From: Deltaproteobacteria bacterium
GTDB lineage: Bacteria > Desulfobacterota > DSM-4660 > Desulfatiglandales > Desulfatiglandaceae
Assembly (NCBI GenBank): GCA_019307815.1
Contig: JAFDIV010000001.1
Location: 337,140-401,139, forward strand
Direction of reading: 5' to 3'
DNA length: 64,000 nucleotides
Of this stretch, positions 46,047-56,374 are shown in pieces; the first letter of the stretch is position 1; the number at the start of each line of letters is the position of its first letter. A program made the position numbers and the translations under genes. The notes below the pieces were generated by a model. It saw only the letters and a list, made by a program, of their open reading frames with translations. It searched no databases and was not told the DNA's origin.

Positions 46047-46533
46047 TTTCTTTTCCTGCTATTACCTGGACGCAACGAATAAACTGGACGATACCTTGCA
46101 TCAAAAGTAGCAAGGCCGCCAGGGGCAAGATGGTTTTAAAGGGATATATGGGAGGCTGCCACATGCTTTCTCCTCCAACCTCCCACATCTTCCATGATCG
46201 TAGTGCGAACTTACCTCCAAAGTAGACCAGGGCGATCATGACAGGGAAGTAAAGGATTACATAACAGACGGCATCCACCAATGCCTTTGCCCGGAGGGAA
46301 AGTCTTCCATAGATGGTTTCGATTCTTACGTGTTTGTCCACTCGAAGCGTATGGGCCGACCCTAACATGAAGATGGCCCCATAAAGCATATAAGATACGT
46401 CATAGGACCATTCAGTGGGGGCATTGAATAGATACCGTGCAATGGTGTCATATACCAGCTCAAGGATCAGAACCGGCACAAACCACGCAACCGCCTTCGC
46501 CACCCAATCATTTAAGCGGTCCAGGAATTCCAT
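46027..46533 (-). CDS. dctQ: TRAP transporter small permease DctQ
   Basis: 168 residues with four membrane helices. WSYDVSYMLYGAIFMLGSAHTLRVDKHVRIE is characteristic of DctQ. It joins DctM in the permease. It lies 58 bp after dctP and overlaps dctM. Confidence 0.9.
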   Translation of the reverse strand: MEFLDRLNDWVAKAVAWFVPVLILELVYDTIARYLFNAPTEWSYDVSYMLYGAIFMLGSAHTLRVDKHVRIETIYGRLSLRAKALVDAVCYVILYFPVMIALVYFGGKFALRSWKMWEVGGESMWQPPIYPFKTILPLAALLLLMQGIVQFIRCVQVIAGKENVNPKS

Positions 46534-46591
46534 GTGGCATTTATCCCCCTTTTATTGATGTACATTTGCCCGATTTTTAGTGACGGCCGTG

Positions 46592-47665
46592 CTACTTAGC
46601 ATAAGGATATGGCAAGCGGACCAAAGAGGCATAAGGCTCCACCAACTTACGAAAATCGCGCTGGGATTTCAGTACCTTGGCAAAGAAGGGGTCCTTTTTT
46701 GCATATCGGTCCAGCTCTTCATTGCCTATTTTGACAATACCTTTAATCATCTCAGGAGAGAGTTTGGATACGTGCAGACCCGGATAATGAAGGAAAAAGT
46801 TCATGGCCTCGGCATCTTGTTTCATGGCAAGATTGATCGCATGGAAGCAGGACAATTTCAATGCATATTTGACCTTAACTTTGAGGTCATCAGGCAGTTT
46901 TGCCCATGATTTCTCATTAACCAAGGTTTCCAGCGGTGCACAAGGCTCATGTATCCCTGGAACCTTCAGGTACTTGCAGATCTCTTGAAACCCCAGTTTC
47001 TTGTCAATGGCTGGTGTAGCAAATTCTGCTGCATCAATTACTCCTCTTTCCAGGGCAGGGTACACTTCACCGCCGGGCAGGCTCACCACCCGAGCTCCCA
47101 GTCTTTCAAGGCACTTCCCCCATATGCCCACCGTACGGAACTTCAATCCTTTGAAATCTGCCAGCGAGTTGATAGGCTTTCGTGACCAGCAGAAGTTTTC
47201 CGAACCCAGCATACCATAGGGAGGCAGCACCACTACACCGTGGCCCTTGTAAAGCTCATTCCAGAGCTCCAAACCACCCCCGGTGTAAATCCATGCGAGC
47301 ATCTCTTGCATCTGGAGGCCATTGGGAAAAGAGTTGCCAAACAAGACAGAGGCCGGGAACTTTCCGATCCACCAGCCTGCCCAGGTGCATCCCAGATCCA
47401 GTATGCCAGTGCTTACCGCATCAAAGATCTGCTTAGAGGGGACGATGGCTCCGCCAGGATTCATGCGGACGGTGAGCCGTCCGTCTGTAATTTTCTCCAC
47501 TAACTTGGCAAAATGCTCGGCCGGTGCATAAAGCTGGGGCAGACCAGCCGGATAACTGGATTGGGCCTTCCATACTATCTTGCCCGATGCTGGAAACGCC
47601 GTATTTCCAAGGAAAAAGATCGTCAAAAAAGCGGCCACACCAATAATAAACCCTTTCTTTTTCAT
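46592..47665 (-). CDS. dctP: TRAP transporter solute-binding protein (TakP-like DctP)
   Basis: 357 residues. A signal peptide (IGVAAFLTIFFLGNTAFPA) and the DctP fold with LKFRTVGIWGKCLERLGARVVSLPGGEVYPALERGVIDAAEF around 175-215. The combination PGG-E-YPAL and GIWGK resembles 2-oxo-acid-binding TakP as I know it, so the ligand may be a 2-oxo or hydroxy acid. First gene of the operon dctP-dctQ-dctM-ilvD-regulator-panE-like. Confidence 0.9.
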   Translation of the reverse strand: MKKKGFIIGVAAFLTIFFLGNTAFPASGKIVWKAQSSYPAGLPQLYAPAEHFAKLVEKITDGRLTVRMNPGGAIVPSKQIFDAVSTGILDLGCTWAGWWIGKFPASVLFGNSFPNGLQMQEMLAWIYTGGGLELWNELYKGHGVVVLPPYGMLGSENFCWSRKPINSLADFKGLKFRTVGIWGKCLERLGARVVSLPGGEVYPALERGVIDAAEFATPAIDKKLGFQEICKYLKVPGIHEPCAPLETLVNEKSWAKLPDDLKVKVKYALKLSCFHAINLAMKQDAEAMNFFLHYPGLHVSKLSPEMIKGIVKIGNEELDRYAKKDPFFAKVLKSQRDFRKLVEPYASLVRLPYPYAK

Positions 47666-47845
47666 TGTTCACCCCTCCTCATGTCTATGGGTTTCCCTGG
47701 GTAATTTATTAAATTTGTTGCACGATATTAAACAAAGAAGGCAAAGTCAAGAATAATCGTTTTCGTAGAGGTTATTGAAGGTTGGTCATATAAGAAAGCC
47801 CTAAATGAAATTGAAAAGATTTGTAAAGGGGTGTAAAAACAAAAA

Positions 47846-48685
47846 ATGATGGATAGGGGGCAAAAAATAATATCGATTTTGCCGTGGTTTTTGGGCCTTT
47901 TCTTATTACTTTCTTTGTCAGCGCCTTGGTTGCCCGGTTTCTGCCATGCAGGCGAAAGGGAGGTACCTTTTTCAGAGGGAGAGAGACTCAAATTTTTGGT
48001 GAACTGGAGTCACATTATTGCGGGAGAGCTCACATTGGAGGTCATGCCCATGGCAAAGGCCAAAGGGCTTACATGCAGGCATTTTGCTATGACCGGTAAG
48101 ACCTCTAAGTTTATTGATATATTTTATAAAGTAAGGGATCGGATTGATGCCTACACGGATGTGGGGGTAACACATTCCATATTCTATACAAAAAAGAGAA
48201 GGGGCTCCAAAAAAAAGAATGAAAAAATTGATTTTGACTGGAAAAGACAGGTGGCCATTTATACAAAAAATGGCAGAAGACGACAGACAGTCAAGCTCAT
48301 GCCCGGCACCTTTGATCCCCTTTCTGTTTTTTATGTGTTTCGACTGCATCGAATGGCTGTAGGTCAGACGATTCGGGTGCCTGTCTCAGACGGCAAGAAA
48401 TGCGTGATGGGCGAGGCAAAGGTAATCAGGCGGGAGACCATACAAATTGCCAATATGCCCTATGATTGTTTTCTTGTGATACCTGATTTGAAACATATTG
48501 GAGGGGCATTTGAGCACGGCAAGGGCTCTAAGATGAAGATGTGGTTCACCTCGGATCAGAGGCATATCCCAGTAAAGGTTCAGGCCAAGGTCAAGGTAGG
48601 GACCTTTACTTTGGAACTGAAAGGGGGCCAGGGTGGATCAGCATATAGAAAGGCATCACTGGCCGGTAGTATCCCTGGTCAGTGA
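47846..48685 (+). CDS. DUF3108 domain protein, probably exported
   Basis: 279 residues. N-terminal hydrophobic segment (PWFLGLFLLLSLSAPWLPGFCHA) ending near a cleavable HAG site. The remainder matches DUF3108 (GERLKFLVNWSHIIAGELTLEV; FDPLSVFYVFRLHRM; KMKMWFTSDQRHIPVKVQAKVKVGTFTLEL). Predicted beta-rich periplasmic protein of unknown function. It converges with the aldehyde oxidoreductase gene with a 4-bp gap. Confidence 0.82.
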   Translation: MMDRGQKIISILPWFLGLFLLLSLSAPWLPGFCHAGEREVPFSEGERLKFLVNWSHIIAGELTLEVMPMAKAKGLTCRHFAMTGKTSKFIDIFYKVRDRIDAYTDVGVTHSIFYTKKRRGSKKKNEKIDFDWKRQVAIYTKNGRRRQTVKLMPGTFDPLSVFYVFRLHRMAVGQTIRVPVSDGKKCVMGEAKVIRRETIQIANMPYDCFLVIPDLKHIGGAFEHGKGSKMKMWFTSDQRHIPVKVQAKVKVGTFTLELKGGQGGSAYRKASLAGSIPGQ

Positions 48686-48689
48686 ATCT

Positions 48690-50696
48690 TTAGGGGTTGT
48701 CCATTTCAGGAATTTCATTCAGCCCTAGACTTTTCAAGTAGCCCCTGTGAGGGGCTCCTGTTTCAAGGTTCCAGTTCATCACCTTATAAAAAAGACGCGC
48801 CAGTTCTTGAAAGTCCAATGTAACGTTTCTTGCCGGCCCCTTGGTTAAGGGAGGGTTTCCACAAAGGCGCGGATGGGGGGCAAATGAGTTGGCAGGGTTA
48901 ATCCCCTCACGCACGTTGAATGCATGCCGGAGTTGAAAGACCCTCTCGCCAATAGTGAGATATTCCTCAGGACTCAGATCCCATCCGGTTGCTGCATTGA
49001 GCCATTCGCAGAGAGGCATGTTACCTCCCACTTGTGTTCCGAATAGACACACCCCGGCACAGTCAATGAGCATCTTGAAAAATGCATCTACGGCCAGGGC
49101 CTCCACCTTGGCCTCATCATATTGAAAGCGTCTCTTTCTGCTTGTTACGAACGGGATCTTGGGTGCCCTATTAAATGTTTTTTCAAGCTCCTGGAGTTCT
49201 AAGTATTGATAACTTATGGCGGTATGGCGTCCTGGAGCGGGCATCAGACAATATGAGGCAAGGAAACCTGGGTCGAACTTTGGATCATGCATAGGGGCCT
49301 CGATTCCACCACAATGGACCGCATATTTTTCAGATCCCTGGCCGATTTTTTGGGCAGCAACTCTTACCCCGTCAGCGAGCAGCTCCCCGATGCCTTGTCG
49401 TTGTGTCATTTTTTCCACCAGCCCTATGATGGCCTCAGAGTTGCCCCAATGAAGTTCGAGCCCATCTGTATCACGAGTAGTAAGTAACCCATTTTCAAAA
49501 CATTCAATGGCAAAGGCCACGGTGGCACCGCAGGAGATGGTGTCCATGCCCGCCCGGTTGAGCATGTCGTTGATGAGGAATATGCTCTCGAGGTTGTCAT
49601 TTAAAAGCAAGGTGCCAAAGGCGCAGCAGGTCTCATATTCGGGCTTGTGAGTCTCTTTGCCTGAGTTCGAACCTCCTGGAATGGTGGCGATACCACCGCA
49701 CTTGAGTGGGCATGAGGCGCAGCCGTACTTTTTCATTTCAAATCGAGTTACGGATTCAGCGCCTATCCTTTGGGATTTGGCAAGGGGAAAATCCTTGAAC
49801 CCTATTCCCAACCAGTTTTTCACCGGACTATCGCCGCTGTGCGCGCTAATGGCGTTGAGAGAGCACGTGCCGAATTTGCCCAGGATCAGCCTCCACAGAT
49901 CCGGTGGCTGACGAGGATATGCATACCCGAAGCGAGTAAGACGCCCCATTACTCCAAAAAGTTTGTCGTTCAGATAGGGCCTCAACCAACTTAGGTGCTT
50001 TAGCCGGGCGGAAAATTCTCTGCTCAACCGGCGCATTCCCTCCCTGTCCCACACATCAACCTTACGCCCGCCAAGAACTACAATAGCCTTTACCCCCTTG
50101 GCCCCCATCACAGCGCCAAGACCTCCCCTTGCAGCGGACCGGCCTTTATCAGTAAAGATGCCTGCCATAAAACTTTTTTTCTCTCCAGCCGGACCGATGC
50201 ATGCCACTTGGGCCTTGTTTCCATGCCGATTTTTCAAAACAGAGTCGGTCTTCAGGGTATCCAGGCCCCAGAGATCACTTGCATCCAGAATCTCGGGTCC
50301 TTGTTCTGTAAGTAGAATATAGATAGGCGTAGAACTACTACCGCTCAAGAAAAGGCCATCAATGGCGCAGCGCTTCAAGGCAGGCGAAAAATAGCCACCA
50401 CAGTTGGCATCGGCCCAGGTATCAGAGGCAGGGGATTTTCCGGCCACCGTGAAACGGCCTGCGAACAACGCGCCAGTGTCTGTGAGTAGCCCTGGGGTAA
50501 ATCCCAGTATGTTTTTGGGGCCCAGGGCATCGGCCCCTGGTGGCATCTGGCTCCATAATGTCTCGGCGCTCAGTCCGATCCCGGCCAGCCATTTTTGGTA
50601 GTGGGACTCATCCAGTTCCCGCCAGGAATGCTGCCCTGAGCTAAGATCCATGTGAAGCGTCCTTCCCCAAAATCCCTTTCCTTTCCCCTTGTGCAT
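48690..50696 (-). CDS. aor: Aldehyde:ferredoxin oxidoreductase (tungsten type)
   Basis: 668 residues. AOR N-domain (GFWGRTLHMDLSSG; FAGRFTVAGKSPASDTWADANCGGYFSPALK) binds tungstopterin. The 4Fe-4S cysteines are CASCPLKCGG near 330 plus a Cys in LIDCAGVCLF near 570. It interconverts aldehydes and acids with ferredoxin in the cytoplasm. It has no partner subunit beside it. Cys replaces Ser in the usual NSGGYF, which I note without claiming an effect. Confidence 0.9.
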   Translation of the reverse strand: MHKGKGKGFWGRTLHMDLSSGQHSWRELDESHYQKWLAGIGLSAETLWSQMPPGADALGPKNILGFTPGLLTDTGALFAGRFTVAGKSPASDTWADANCGGYFSPALKRCAIDGLFLSGSSSTPIYILLTEQGPEILDASDLWGLDTLKTDSVLKNRHGNKAQVACIGPAGEKKSFMAGIFTDKGRSAARGGLGAVMGAKGVKAIVVLGGRKVDVWDREGMRRLSREFSARLKHLSWLRPYLNDKLFGVMGRLTRFGYAYPRQPPDLWRLILGKFGTCSLNAISAHSGDSPVKNWLGIGFKDFPLAKSQRIGAESVTRFEMKKYGCASCPLKCGGIATIPGGSNSGKETHKPEYETCCAFGTLLLNDNLESIFLINDMLNRAGMDTISCGATVAFAIECFENGLLTTRDTDGLELHWGNSEAIIGLVEKMTQRQGIGELLADGVRVAAQKIGQGSEKYAVHCGGIEAPMHDPKFDPGFLASYCLMPAPGRHTAISYQYLELQELEKTFNRAPKIPFVTSRKRRFQYDEAKVEALAVDAFFKMLIDCAGVCLFGTQVGGNMPLCEWLNAATGWDLSPEEYLTIGERVFQLRHAFNVREGINPANSFAPHPRLCGNPPLTKGPARNVTLDFQELARLFYKVMNWNLETGAPHRGYLKSLGLNEIPEMDNP

Positions 50697-50940
50697 GCCC
50701 TGAGACCTCCCCTATTAGGAGTGGTTTTCTAGCACACTTACCGGATACGGTCAAAGACTGTCCGTGTGGCTTGATCTCTGGGGCAAGGGCGGGTAAAGTT
50801 CTTGGTGATGCCCGGCATGAGTTTTTTATTGTAAAGTGCAGAGATTTGGGCTTTAATATGTGAGAGTTAAGGGGATTATTGGATAGGAGGTTCCTGTTAT
50901 TAGTTCAAATAGAGAGGGCAAAGGGGTGGATTTTGAAACC

Positions 50941-51756
50941 ATGAAAACCCGGCAGTTATTGCTAAGGGAAGGTCTTTTTATGGCCTTTGTGGTTTTGCTC
51001 CCATTTCTTGTAACCCAGGCCTGCTCAAGAGAGGAGCCATCAGAGCCCCAGAGCCCCCAAAAGATCGTGATGAAGATCAAGAAGCCGAAGCCCCAAAAGG
51101 AATCCGTATCCCCTCCCCCTCCAAGGGAAGAGGAAAAGAAAGGCCCTTCTATCCAGATGGTCAAGCCGCAGGAGACAAGGGCGCCAGAAGTTAAGATATC
51201 GGATGTAAGCGCTCAGGTGGCAATGAGACCCGATAAAGCCAAGGCCGTGCCCCAGGGCGACGAACATATTTATATTGTACAAAACGGAGATAGTCTTGAA
51301 GCCATAGCTGCACGGCCTGAGGTTTATGGTGCACCGCTTAAATGGACTAGCCTGTACTGGTGCAACCAACAGGCCTTGTTAAATGTAATAAAGGGACCGG
51401 AGTTTGAAAAAGGGACACTTCCTACCGGAATGAAACTAAAATTCATAACCCAGGCCGAGGCCGAAAAAAACCGTGCCAGCCAGGGCAAGGCCTTGTGGGT
51501 GATAAACTTGTTTTCCGACAAGACCATGCGAAGGATTTCTCCCTTGGCTATCAAATTGATTAGGGAAGGCTTTCATCCCTATATAGTGAAGACTACGATC
51601 CATAATGAGCCATGGTACAGACTCCGGGTGGGATTTTTCAAGAGGCCTTCAGAGGCCAAAGGGGTTCGAGAAAGGATCCTTCAAACAACCGGTCTCAAGC
51701 AGGTATGGATTGCCAAGATAAGCGAGAAGGAATTTACTGAGTATGGAGGGTATTGA
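50941..51756 (+). CDS. LysM- and SPOR-domain envelope protein
   Basis: 271 residues from ATG 50941 (the frame opens at GTG 50926). Hydrophobic N-terminus ending VTQAC, a weak lipobox, so a signal peptide or anchor. A Pro/Lys/Glu-rich linker at about 30-100, a LysM-like stretch (HIYIVQNGDSLEAIAARPEVYG) near 115, and a C-terminal SPOR-like repeat (ALWVINLFSDKTMRRISPLAIKLIREGFHPYI). It should bind peptidoglycan. It ends directly before coaBC. Confidence 0.78.
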   Translation: MKTRQLLLREGLFMAFVVLLPFLVTQACSREEPSEPQSPQKIVMKIKKPKPQKESVSPPPPREEEKKGPSIQMVKPQETRAPEVKISDVSAQVAMRPDKAKAVPQGDEHIYIVQNGDSLEAIAARPEVYGAPLKWTSLYWCNQQALLNVIKGPEFEKGTLPTGMKLKFITQAEAEKNRASQGKALWVINLFSDKTMRRISPLAIKLIREGFHPYIVKTTIHNEPWYRLRVGFFKRPSEAKGVRERILQTTGLKQVWIAKISEKEFTEYGGY

Positions 51757-52956
51757 GTGCTGATCAAAGATAAAAAGATTGTGTTGGGTGTAACCGGTGG
51801 AATCGCGGCTTATAAGGCCGTGGAGCTGGTTCGTCTCTTGGTTTTGGAAGGGGCTGAGGTACAAGTGGGTATGACAGCCCATGCCATGGAGTTCGTGGCC
51901 CCTCTCACATTTGAGGCCCTGTCCGGCCATAAGGTCATATGCCATATGTTTGAGCAACACCATGTGGTGATGGAACATATCGAGTGGGCACAGGGCTCGG
52001 ATCTAGTGGTCATCGCTCCTGCTACAGCCAATTTTATAGGAAAGATGACCCATGGGATCGCCGATGATTTCCTCTCCACGCTGGTATTGGCGGCAACTGT
52101 GCCGATCTTGCTCTGTCCTGCAATGAACAATAAGATGTATGAGAACGTGGCCGTGCAGGAGAATCTGGAAATCCTAAGAAAAAGAGGTATCCATATTATG
52201 GAACCTGCCCAAGGGTCACTGGCCTGCAGATCCGAAGGCCGCGGCAGGCTGCCTGAGCCTGTGGACATTCTTGAACAAATCAGGATACTGCTTGGCCCCA
52301 ATGATATGCAGGGGCTGAAATTTTTGGTCAGCGCGGGACCTACTGCTGAACCCATTGATCCTGTTCGCTATATAACAAACCGATCGAGTGGCAAGATGGG
52401 GTATGCGTTGGCCAGGATGGCGCGGGCAAGAGGGGCCGAGGTAGTCTTGGTAAGCGGTCCCACGAGCCTACCTCCTCCTGTGGGGGTGGAGGTGATAGGA
52501 GTGCGAACGGCTGAAGAGATGAAGGCCGCCGTGCTGGGGCGTGCCAAGGCATGCGACGTGGTTATCATGGCTGCAGCGGTGGTAGATTACAGGCCCAAGC
52601 GATACGAAGAACATAAGATAAAAAAAGAGGATGAATCACTCCGGCTTGACCTGGAGAAGACCCCCGATATACTGAAAGAATTGGGTAAATCAAGGGGTGA
52701 AACACCTCGGGTGCTGGTGGGCTTTGCGGCTGAGACCCAAGACTTGCTGAACCATGCACAGCAGAAGCTCCAGGAAAAAAACCTTGATATGATCGTGGCA
52801 AATGACGTGTCTCGAACAGATGCGGGTTTTGATGTGGATACCAACCTTGTGAAGCTGCTGTATAGGGACGGGGTGATAGAAGATCTCCCTCTAATGTCAA
52901 AAGATGAAGTGGCTGGCTGGATTCTGGACAGGATAAAAGGGCTCTTGGGCCTCTAA
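51757..52956 (+). CDS. coaBC: Phosphopantothenoylcysteine decarboxylase/synthetase
   Basis: 399 residues, the usual length. The CoaC half has GGIAAYKAVELVRLL, APATANFIGKMTHGIADD and the active Cys in LCPAMNNKMYEN. The CoaB half from about residue 185 has VSAGPTAEPIDPVRYITNRSSGKMGYA. It makes 4'-phosphopantetheine precursor for CoA. GTG 51757 touches the preceding stop (TGA then GTG). Confidence 0.95.
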   Translation: MLIKDKKIVLGVTGGIAAYKAVELVRLLVLEGAEVQVGMTAHAMEFVAPLTFEALSGHKVICHMFEQHHVVMEHIEWAQGSDLVVIAPATANFIGKMTHGIADDFLSTLVLAATVPILLCPAMNNKMYENVAVQENLEILRKRGIHIMEPAQGSLACRSEGRGRLPEPVDILEQIRILLGPNDMQGLKFLVSAGPTAEPIDPVRYITNRSSGKMGYALARMARARGAEVVLVSGPTSLPPPVGVEVIGVRTAEEMKAAVLGRAKACDVVIMAAAVVDYRPKRYEEHKIKKEDESLRLDLEKTPDILKELGKSRGETPRVLVGFAAETQDLLNHAQQKLQEKNLDMIVANDVSRTDAGFDVDTNLVKLLYRDGVIEDLPLMSKDEVAGWILDRIKGLLGL

Positions 52957-53055
52957 CTTGCCCGTATGTCTTTTGGTTTCTGCTATTCCTTTAACCCTGT
53001 CCGAAGATTAAGGGCCGCTTTGGGCCCGAGAGGTTACAGGAGGGAACTAGAATTA

Positions 53056-53793
53056 ATGGTATCTCCAAGGCAGGAGTTGGAGGAGGTTTTTTCCTGGATG
53101 AAAGAGCAGCTCACACAATTTGAGGAGCTAGGTCTTGATCCACCTCCCCTGTCAGCCCAATGTATGGCATATTTGGACCAAGAGCCAGTTGCACCGGTTT
53201 CAAAAGAAATGGACCTTGACCGGATAGAGACCCTGGAAGAGCTTTCAGCATTTATCGGTAAATGTACCAGATGCCCACTTCATCGGGGTAGGAAGCATTT
53301 GGTTTTCGGGGAAGGTAGCCCAAAGGCCCGTCTCGTCTTTGTGGGAGAGGCCCCTGGCAGGGAGGAGGATCTCATAGGCAGGCCTTTTGTGGGGGAGGCA
53401 GGCCGGCTGCTGACCCGTATCATAGAAAACGGTATGGGTCTCAAACGAGAGGATGTGTATATTTGTAATGTGGTAAAATGCAGGCCGCCGAGGAACAGGG
53501 ACCCGGAAAAGGAGGAAGTGGAGATCTGTCTCCCTTTCTTAAAAAGGCAGATACAGATCATCAGACCTGAGGTGATTTGTATTTTAGGGAGGGTCGCGGC
53601 GCAGGCATTGCTGGGAAAGGATTTCAAGATCACTCAAGATCGGGGAAAATGGAACAGCTTTGAGGGGATACCGGTGATGCCCACATATCATCCGGCATAT
53701 GTGCTGCGGAACCCGAGGGCAAAACGGCCCGTGTGGGAAGATGTGCAGCAAATTATGGCCCGTCTCGGCCTGGAGGTCAGGAAAAATGCTTAA
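53056..53793 (+). CDS. Family 4 uracil-DNA glycosylase
   Basis: 245 residues from ATG 53056, which has AGGAGGG 11 nt upstream; the frame opens at 52966 but the extra 30 residues look non-conserved. CTRCPLHRGRKHLVFGEG and a later CNVVKCRPPRNRDP supply the 4Fe-4S cysteines; the active motif is GEAPGREEDLIGRPFVGEAG and the HPAYVL motif is YHPAYVLRNP. It removes uracil from DNA. Its end overlaps the NfeD gene by 8 bp. Confidence 0.93.
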   Translation: MVSPRQELEEVFSWMKEQLTQFEELGLDPPPLSAQCMAYLDQEPVAPVSKEMDLDRIETLEELSAFIGKCTRCPLHRGRKHLVFGEGSPKARLVFVGEAPGREEDLIGRPFVGEAGRLLTRIIENGMGLKREDVYICNVVKCRPPRNRDPEKEEVEICLPFLKRQIQIIRPEVICILGRVAAQALLGKDFKITQDRGKWNSFEGIPVMPTYHPAYVLRNPRAKRPVWEDVQQIMARLGLEVRKNA

Positions 53794-55090
53794 GGCGCGG
53801 ATGCCAAGCAGATCTGTCTTTTTCTTTTTAGTTGTTTTCTTGCTGGTTGGGGTTCTTTGTTTTGGCAGGCAGTGCTTGGCTCAGGGCAAGGTGCTGGTAA
53901 TTGACCTAGAAGGCGCCATTAATCCTGCCTCAGCCATGGTGCTTGAAAGGGGTCTGGAGAAGGCCCAGAAACTCAACGCAGCCGTGGTGGTGGTAAGGTT
54001 AGATACACCTGGAGGCCTAGCCTCATCCATGCGCACCATGGTTAAGTCCATCATGAATTCCCCCATACCAGTGGTGGTGTGGGTAGGCCCCAGCGGCGCT
54101 GGAGCGGCTTCGGCTGGTGTGCTGATTACCATTGCAGCACATGTGGCAGCCATGGCACCGGGGACCAATATTGGAGCAGCACACCCTGTAATGGCCGGGG
54201 GCAAGGACATCGGCAAGACCATGTCGGAAAAGGTGGTGAACGACATGGCGTCATATGGCCGAGGAATTGCAAAGCAAAGGGGCCGAAATGGCGAGTGGGT
54301 AGAAAAGGCAATTCGCGAAAGTGTGTCTATTACAGCCGAGGAGGCAGTAAAGAAACACGTGGTGGATTTGGTGGCCAAGGATCTGGACGAGCTTTTAAAG
54401 TTGCTCGATGGCAAGGAAGTGGAGGTGGCTGGGAAGAAGATAATCCTCCATACTGTGGGTTTGACACGGGAGGAGTACCGTCTGGGCTTCCGCGACAGGG
54501 TATTGCGGGTCATCAGTGACCCGAACATAGCCTATATACTGATGATGATTGGAATGGCAGGGCTTTACTTTGAGCTGGCCCACCCGGGAGCCATCTTCCC
54601 TGGTGTTATCGGGGCCATCTCTCTTATTCTTGCCTTTTACTCCTTTCAGACACTCCCGGTTAACTATGCCGGGCTCTTGCTTATCGCCCTTGCCATAATA
54701 TTCTTTATTGCAGAAGTAAAGGTGACCAGTTACGGTATTCTATCCATTGGAGGGTTGGTATCCCTTACGCTGGGATCCATTATGCTTTTTGAGGATGCAA
54801 AGGTTTCTCTGAAACTGATGATGCCGACCGTTGTATTGGTTGGGGGCTTTTTTGTGGTGGTGGCGACCCTGGCCTTCCGGGCCTATCGCTCCAAACCAAG
54901 GAGTGGCACTGAGGGGCTAATGGGCGAGGTAGGTGTGGTCAAAGAGCGCATTGACCCTGAGGGTCTGGTATTTGTCCACGGGGAGTATTGGAGGGCAAAG
55001 GCCTCCGAGCCTGTTGAGGAAGGTGAAAAGGTCCAAGTGGAGGGAATGGAGGGGCTGGTTTTGAGGGTAAGAAAAGTGGACAACCAATAG
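53786..55090 (+). CDS. NfeD-family membrane serine protease (NfeD1b-like)
   Basis: 434 residues from ATG 53786 (GGAGG 9 nt upstream). Signal/anchor at 9-30, then a ClpP-like protease domain with the catalytic Ser in [14 protein letters not shown] and Lys in [14 protein letters not shown]. Several membrane helices follow from about 245 to 385 ([34 protein letters not shown]), and a C-terminal OB-fold from 395. It is paired with the slipin gene as is usual for this family. Confidence 0.92.
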   Translation: MLKARMPSRSVFFFLVVFLLVGVLCFGRQCLAQGKVLVIDLEGAINPASAMVLERGLEKAQKLNAAVVVVRLDTPGGLASSMRTMVKSIMNSPIPVVVWVGPSGAGAASAGVLITIAAHVAAMAPGTNIGAAHPVMAGGKDIGKTMSEKVVNDMASYGRGIAKQRGRNGEWVEKAIRESVSITAEEAVKKHVVDLVAKDLDELLKLLDGKEVEVAGKKIILHTVGLTREEYRLGFRDRVLRVISDPNIAYILMMIGMAGLYFELAHPGAIFPGVIGAISLILAFYSFQTLPVNYAGLLLIALAIIFFIAEVKVTSYGILSIGGLVSLTLGSIMLFEDAKVSLKLMMPTVVLVGGFFVVVATLAFRAYRSKPRSGTEGLMGEVGVVKERIDPEGLVFVHGEYWRAKASEPVEEGEKVQVEGMEGLVLRVRKVDNQ

Positions 55091-55110
55091 AGACACAAAA
55101 GGGGGAGGGC

Positions 55111-55854
55111 ATGTTTTATATACTAGCAGTTGTATTGATCGTAATGTTTCTTGCCTCTGCCATCAAGATTCTCAGGGAATATGAAAGAGGCGTGATCTTT
55201 AGGCTTGGAAGGGTGATCAAGACAAAAGGGCCTGGGGTTATTATCCTCATCCCGGTGATCGATCGCATGGTCAAGGTCAGCCTGCGGTTGGTGACCATGG
55301 ATGTGCCATCTCAGGATGTGATCACGCGTGATAATGTATCCGTGAAGGTCAATGCAGTGGTCTATTTTAGGGTCATGGATCCCACAAAGGCGGTGGTGGA
55401 AGTGGAAAATTATCTCTTTGCCACTTCCCAGTTGGCCCAGACCACCTTACGAAGTGTTTGCGGCCAGGTGGAGCTGGATGAACTGCTGTCAGAAAGGGAG
55501 AAGATAAACACCCAACTCCAGACCATACTAGACCACCACACTGACCCATGGGGCATTAAGGTCACCACTGTGGAGGTCAAACATATTGATCTGCCCCAGG
55601 AAATGCAGCGGGCCATGGCCAGGCAGGCAGAGGCAGAAAGGGAACGAAGGGCAAAGGTCATCAATGCAGAAGGTGAATACCAGGCTGCCAACAGACTGGC
55701 AGAGGCTGCCTCCATTATTGAAAAATATCCAGAGGCACTTCAATTGCGATATCTACAAACACTGCGGGAAATTTCTTCGGAAAGTAACTCCACTACCTTT
55801 TTCCCCATACCAATTGAGATGTTCAAGCCCTTTATGAAGAAAGAAGACCGGTGA
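55111..55854 (+). CDS. Slipin (SPFH/stomatin-like membrane protein)
   Basis: 247 residues. One N-terminal membrane helix ([20 protein letters not shown]) and an SPFH domain ([61 protein letters not shown]). Slipins occur with NfeD proteases, which cleave the slipin C-terminus in known cases. It starts 20 bp after NfeD. Confidence 0.93.
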   Translation: MFYILAVVLIVMFLASAIKILREYERGVIFRLGRVIKTKGPGVIILIPVIDRMVKVSLRLVTMDVPSQDVITRDNVSVKVNAVVYFRVMDPTKAVVEVENYLFATSQLAQTTLRSVCGQVELDELLSEREKINTQLQTILDHHTDPWGIKVTTVEVKHIDLPQEMQRAMARQAEAERERRAKVINAEGEYQAANRLAEAASIIEKYPEALQLRYLQTLREISSESNSTTFFPIPIEMFKPFMKKEDR

Positions 55855-55900
55855 CATGAGAGGACCGGAAAGAGGACTATTTCAATAAGGAGAGGAAAAG

Positions 55901-56284
55901 ATGGAAGAAGAAGTGAAAAACGAGGAAACACAGGAGGAAGAAAAAAGGCCCATTGAAGAGGAAAAACCTCTGGACAAGATGACGGCGCCTGAGCTGAGGG
56001 AGATCGCAAAGGAGATTCCGGGTGTGACAGGTGTCCACGCCATGAAAAAGGATCAGCTCTTGGCCATTATCAAAGAGCATAGGGGGATCAAAGACGAGGC
56101 CCCTAAACGAAAAAAGGCCAAAAAACCAGTGGGTGTCACACCAAAGCAGTTGAAGGAAAAGATCGCCCAGCTAAAGGCGGAAAAAGAGGCTGCTAGGCAG
56201 GCCCAGGACAAGAAAAGGGTTGATATCCTGAGGAGGCGTATCAACCGGCTCAAAAAGCAGACCAGAAAGGTGGCTCTGGCCTAG
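55901..56284 (+). CDS. Rho N-terminal domain-like small protein
   Basis: 127 residues. Acidic start, then a SAP-like Rho-N fold at about 22-60 (LDKMTAPELREIAKEIPGVTG; KKDQLLAIIKEHRG), then a Lys/Arg-rich tail that may bind nucleic acid. No Rho ATPase domain follows, so it is not Rho itself. It is followed by a terminator. Confidence 0.75.
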   Translation: MEEEVKNEETQEEEKRPIEEEKPLDKMTAPELREIAKEIPGVTGVHAMKKDQLLAIIKEHRGIKDEAPKRKKAKKPVGVTPKQLKEKIAQLKAEKEAARQAQDKKRVDILRRRINRLKKQTRKVALA

Positions 56285-56303
56285 GGCTTGGTAAGGGTTT
56301 GGT

Positions 56304-56340
56304 AAGGCCTTTGGGGTAGTGTCATCCCCAAGGGCCTTTT
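56304..56340 (+). terminator. Rho-independent terminator after the Rho-N gene
   Basis: AAGGCCTTTGGGG (56304-56316) pairs with CCCCAAGGGCCTT (56326-56338) apart from one G-T pair, followed by TT. It ends the transcript from the coaBC-slipin block before ispD. Confidence 0.8.
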
Positions 56341-56374
56341 GATAATCAGTGAATGCCCCAGGATTAGGCTTTTT

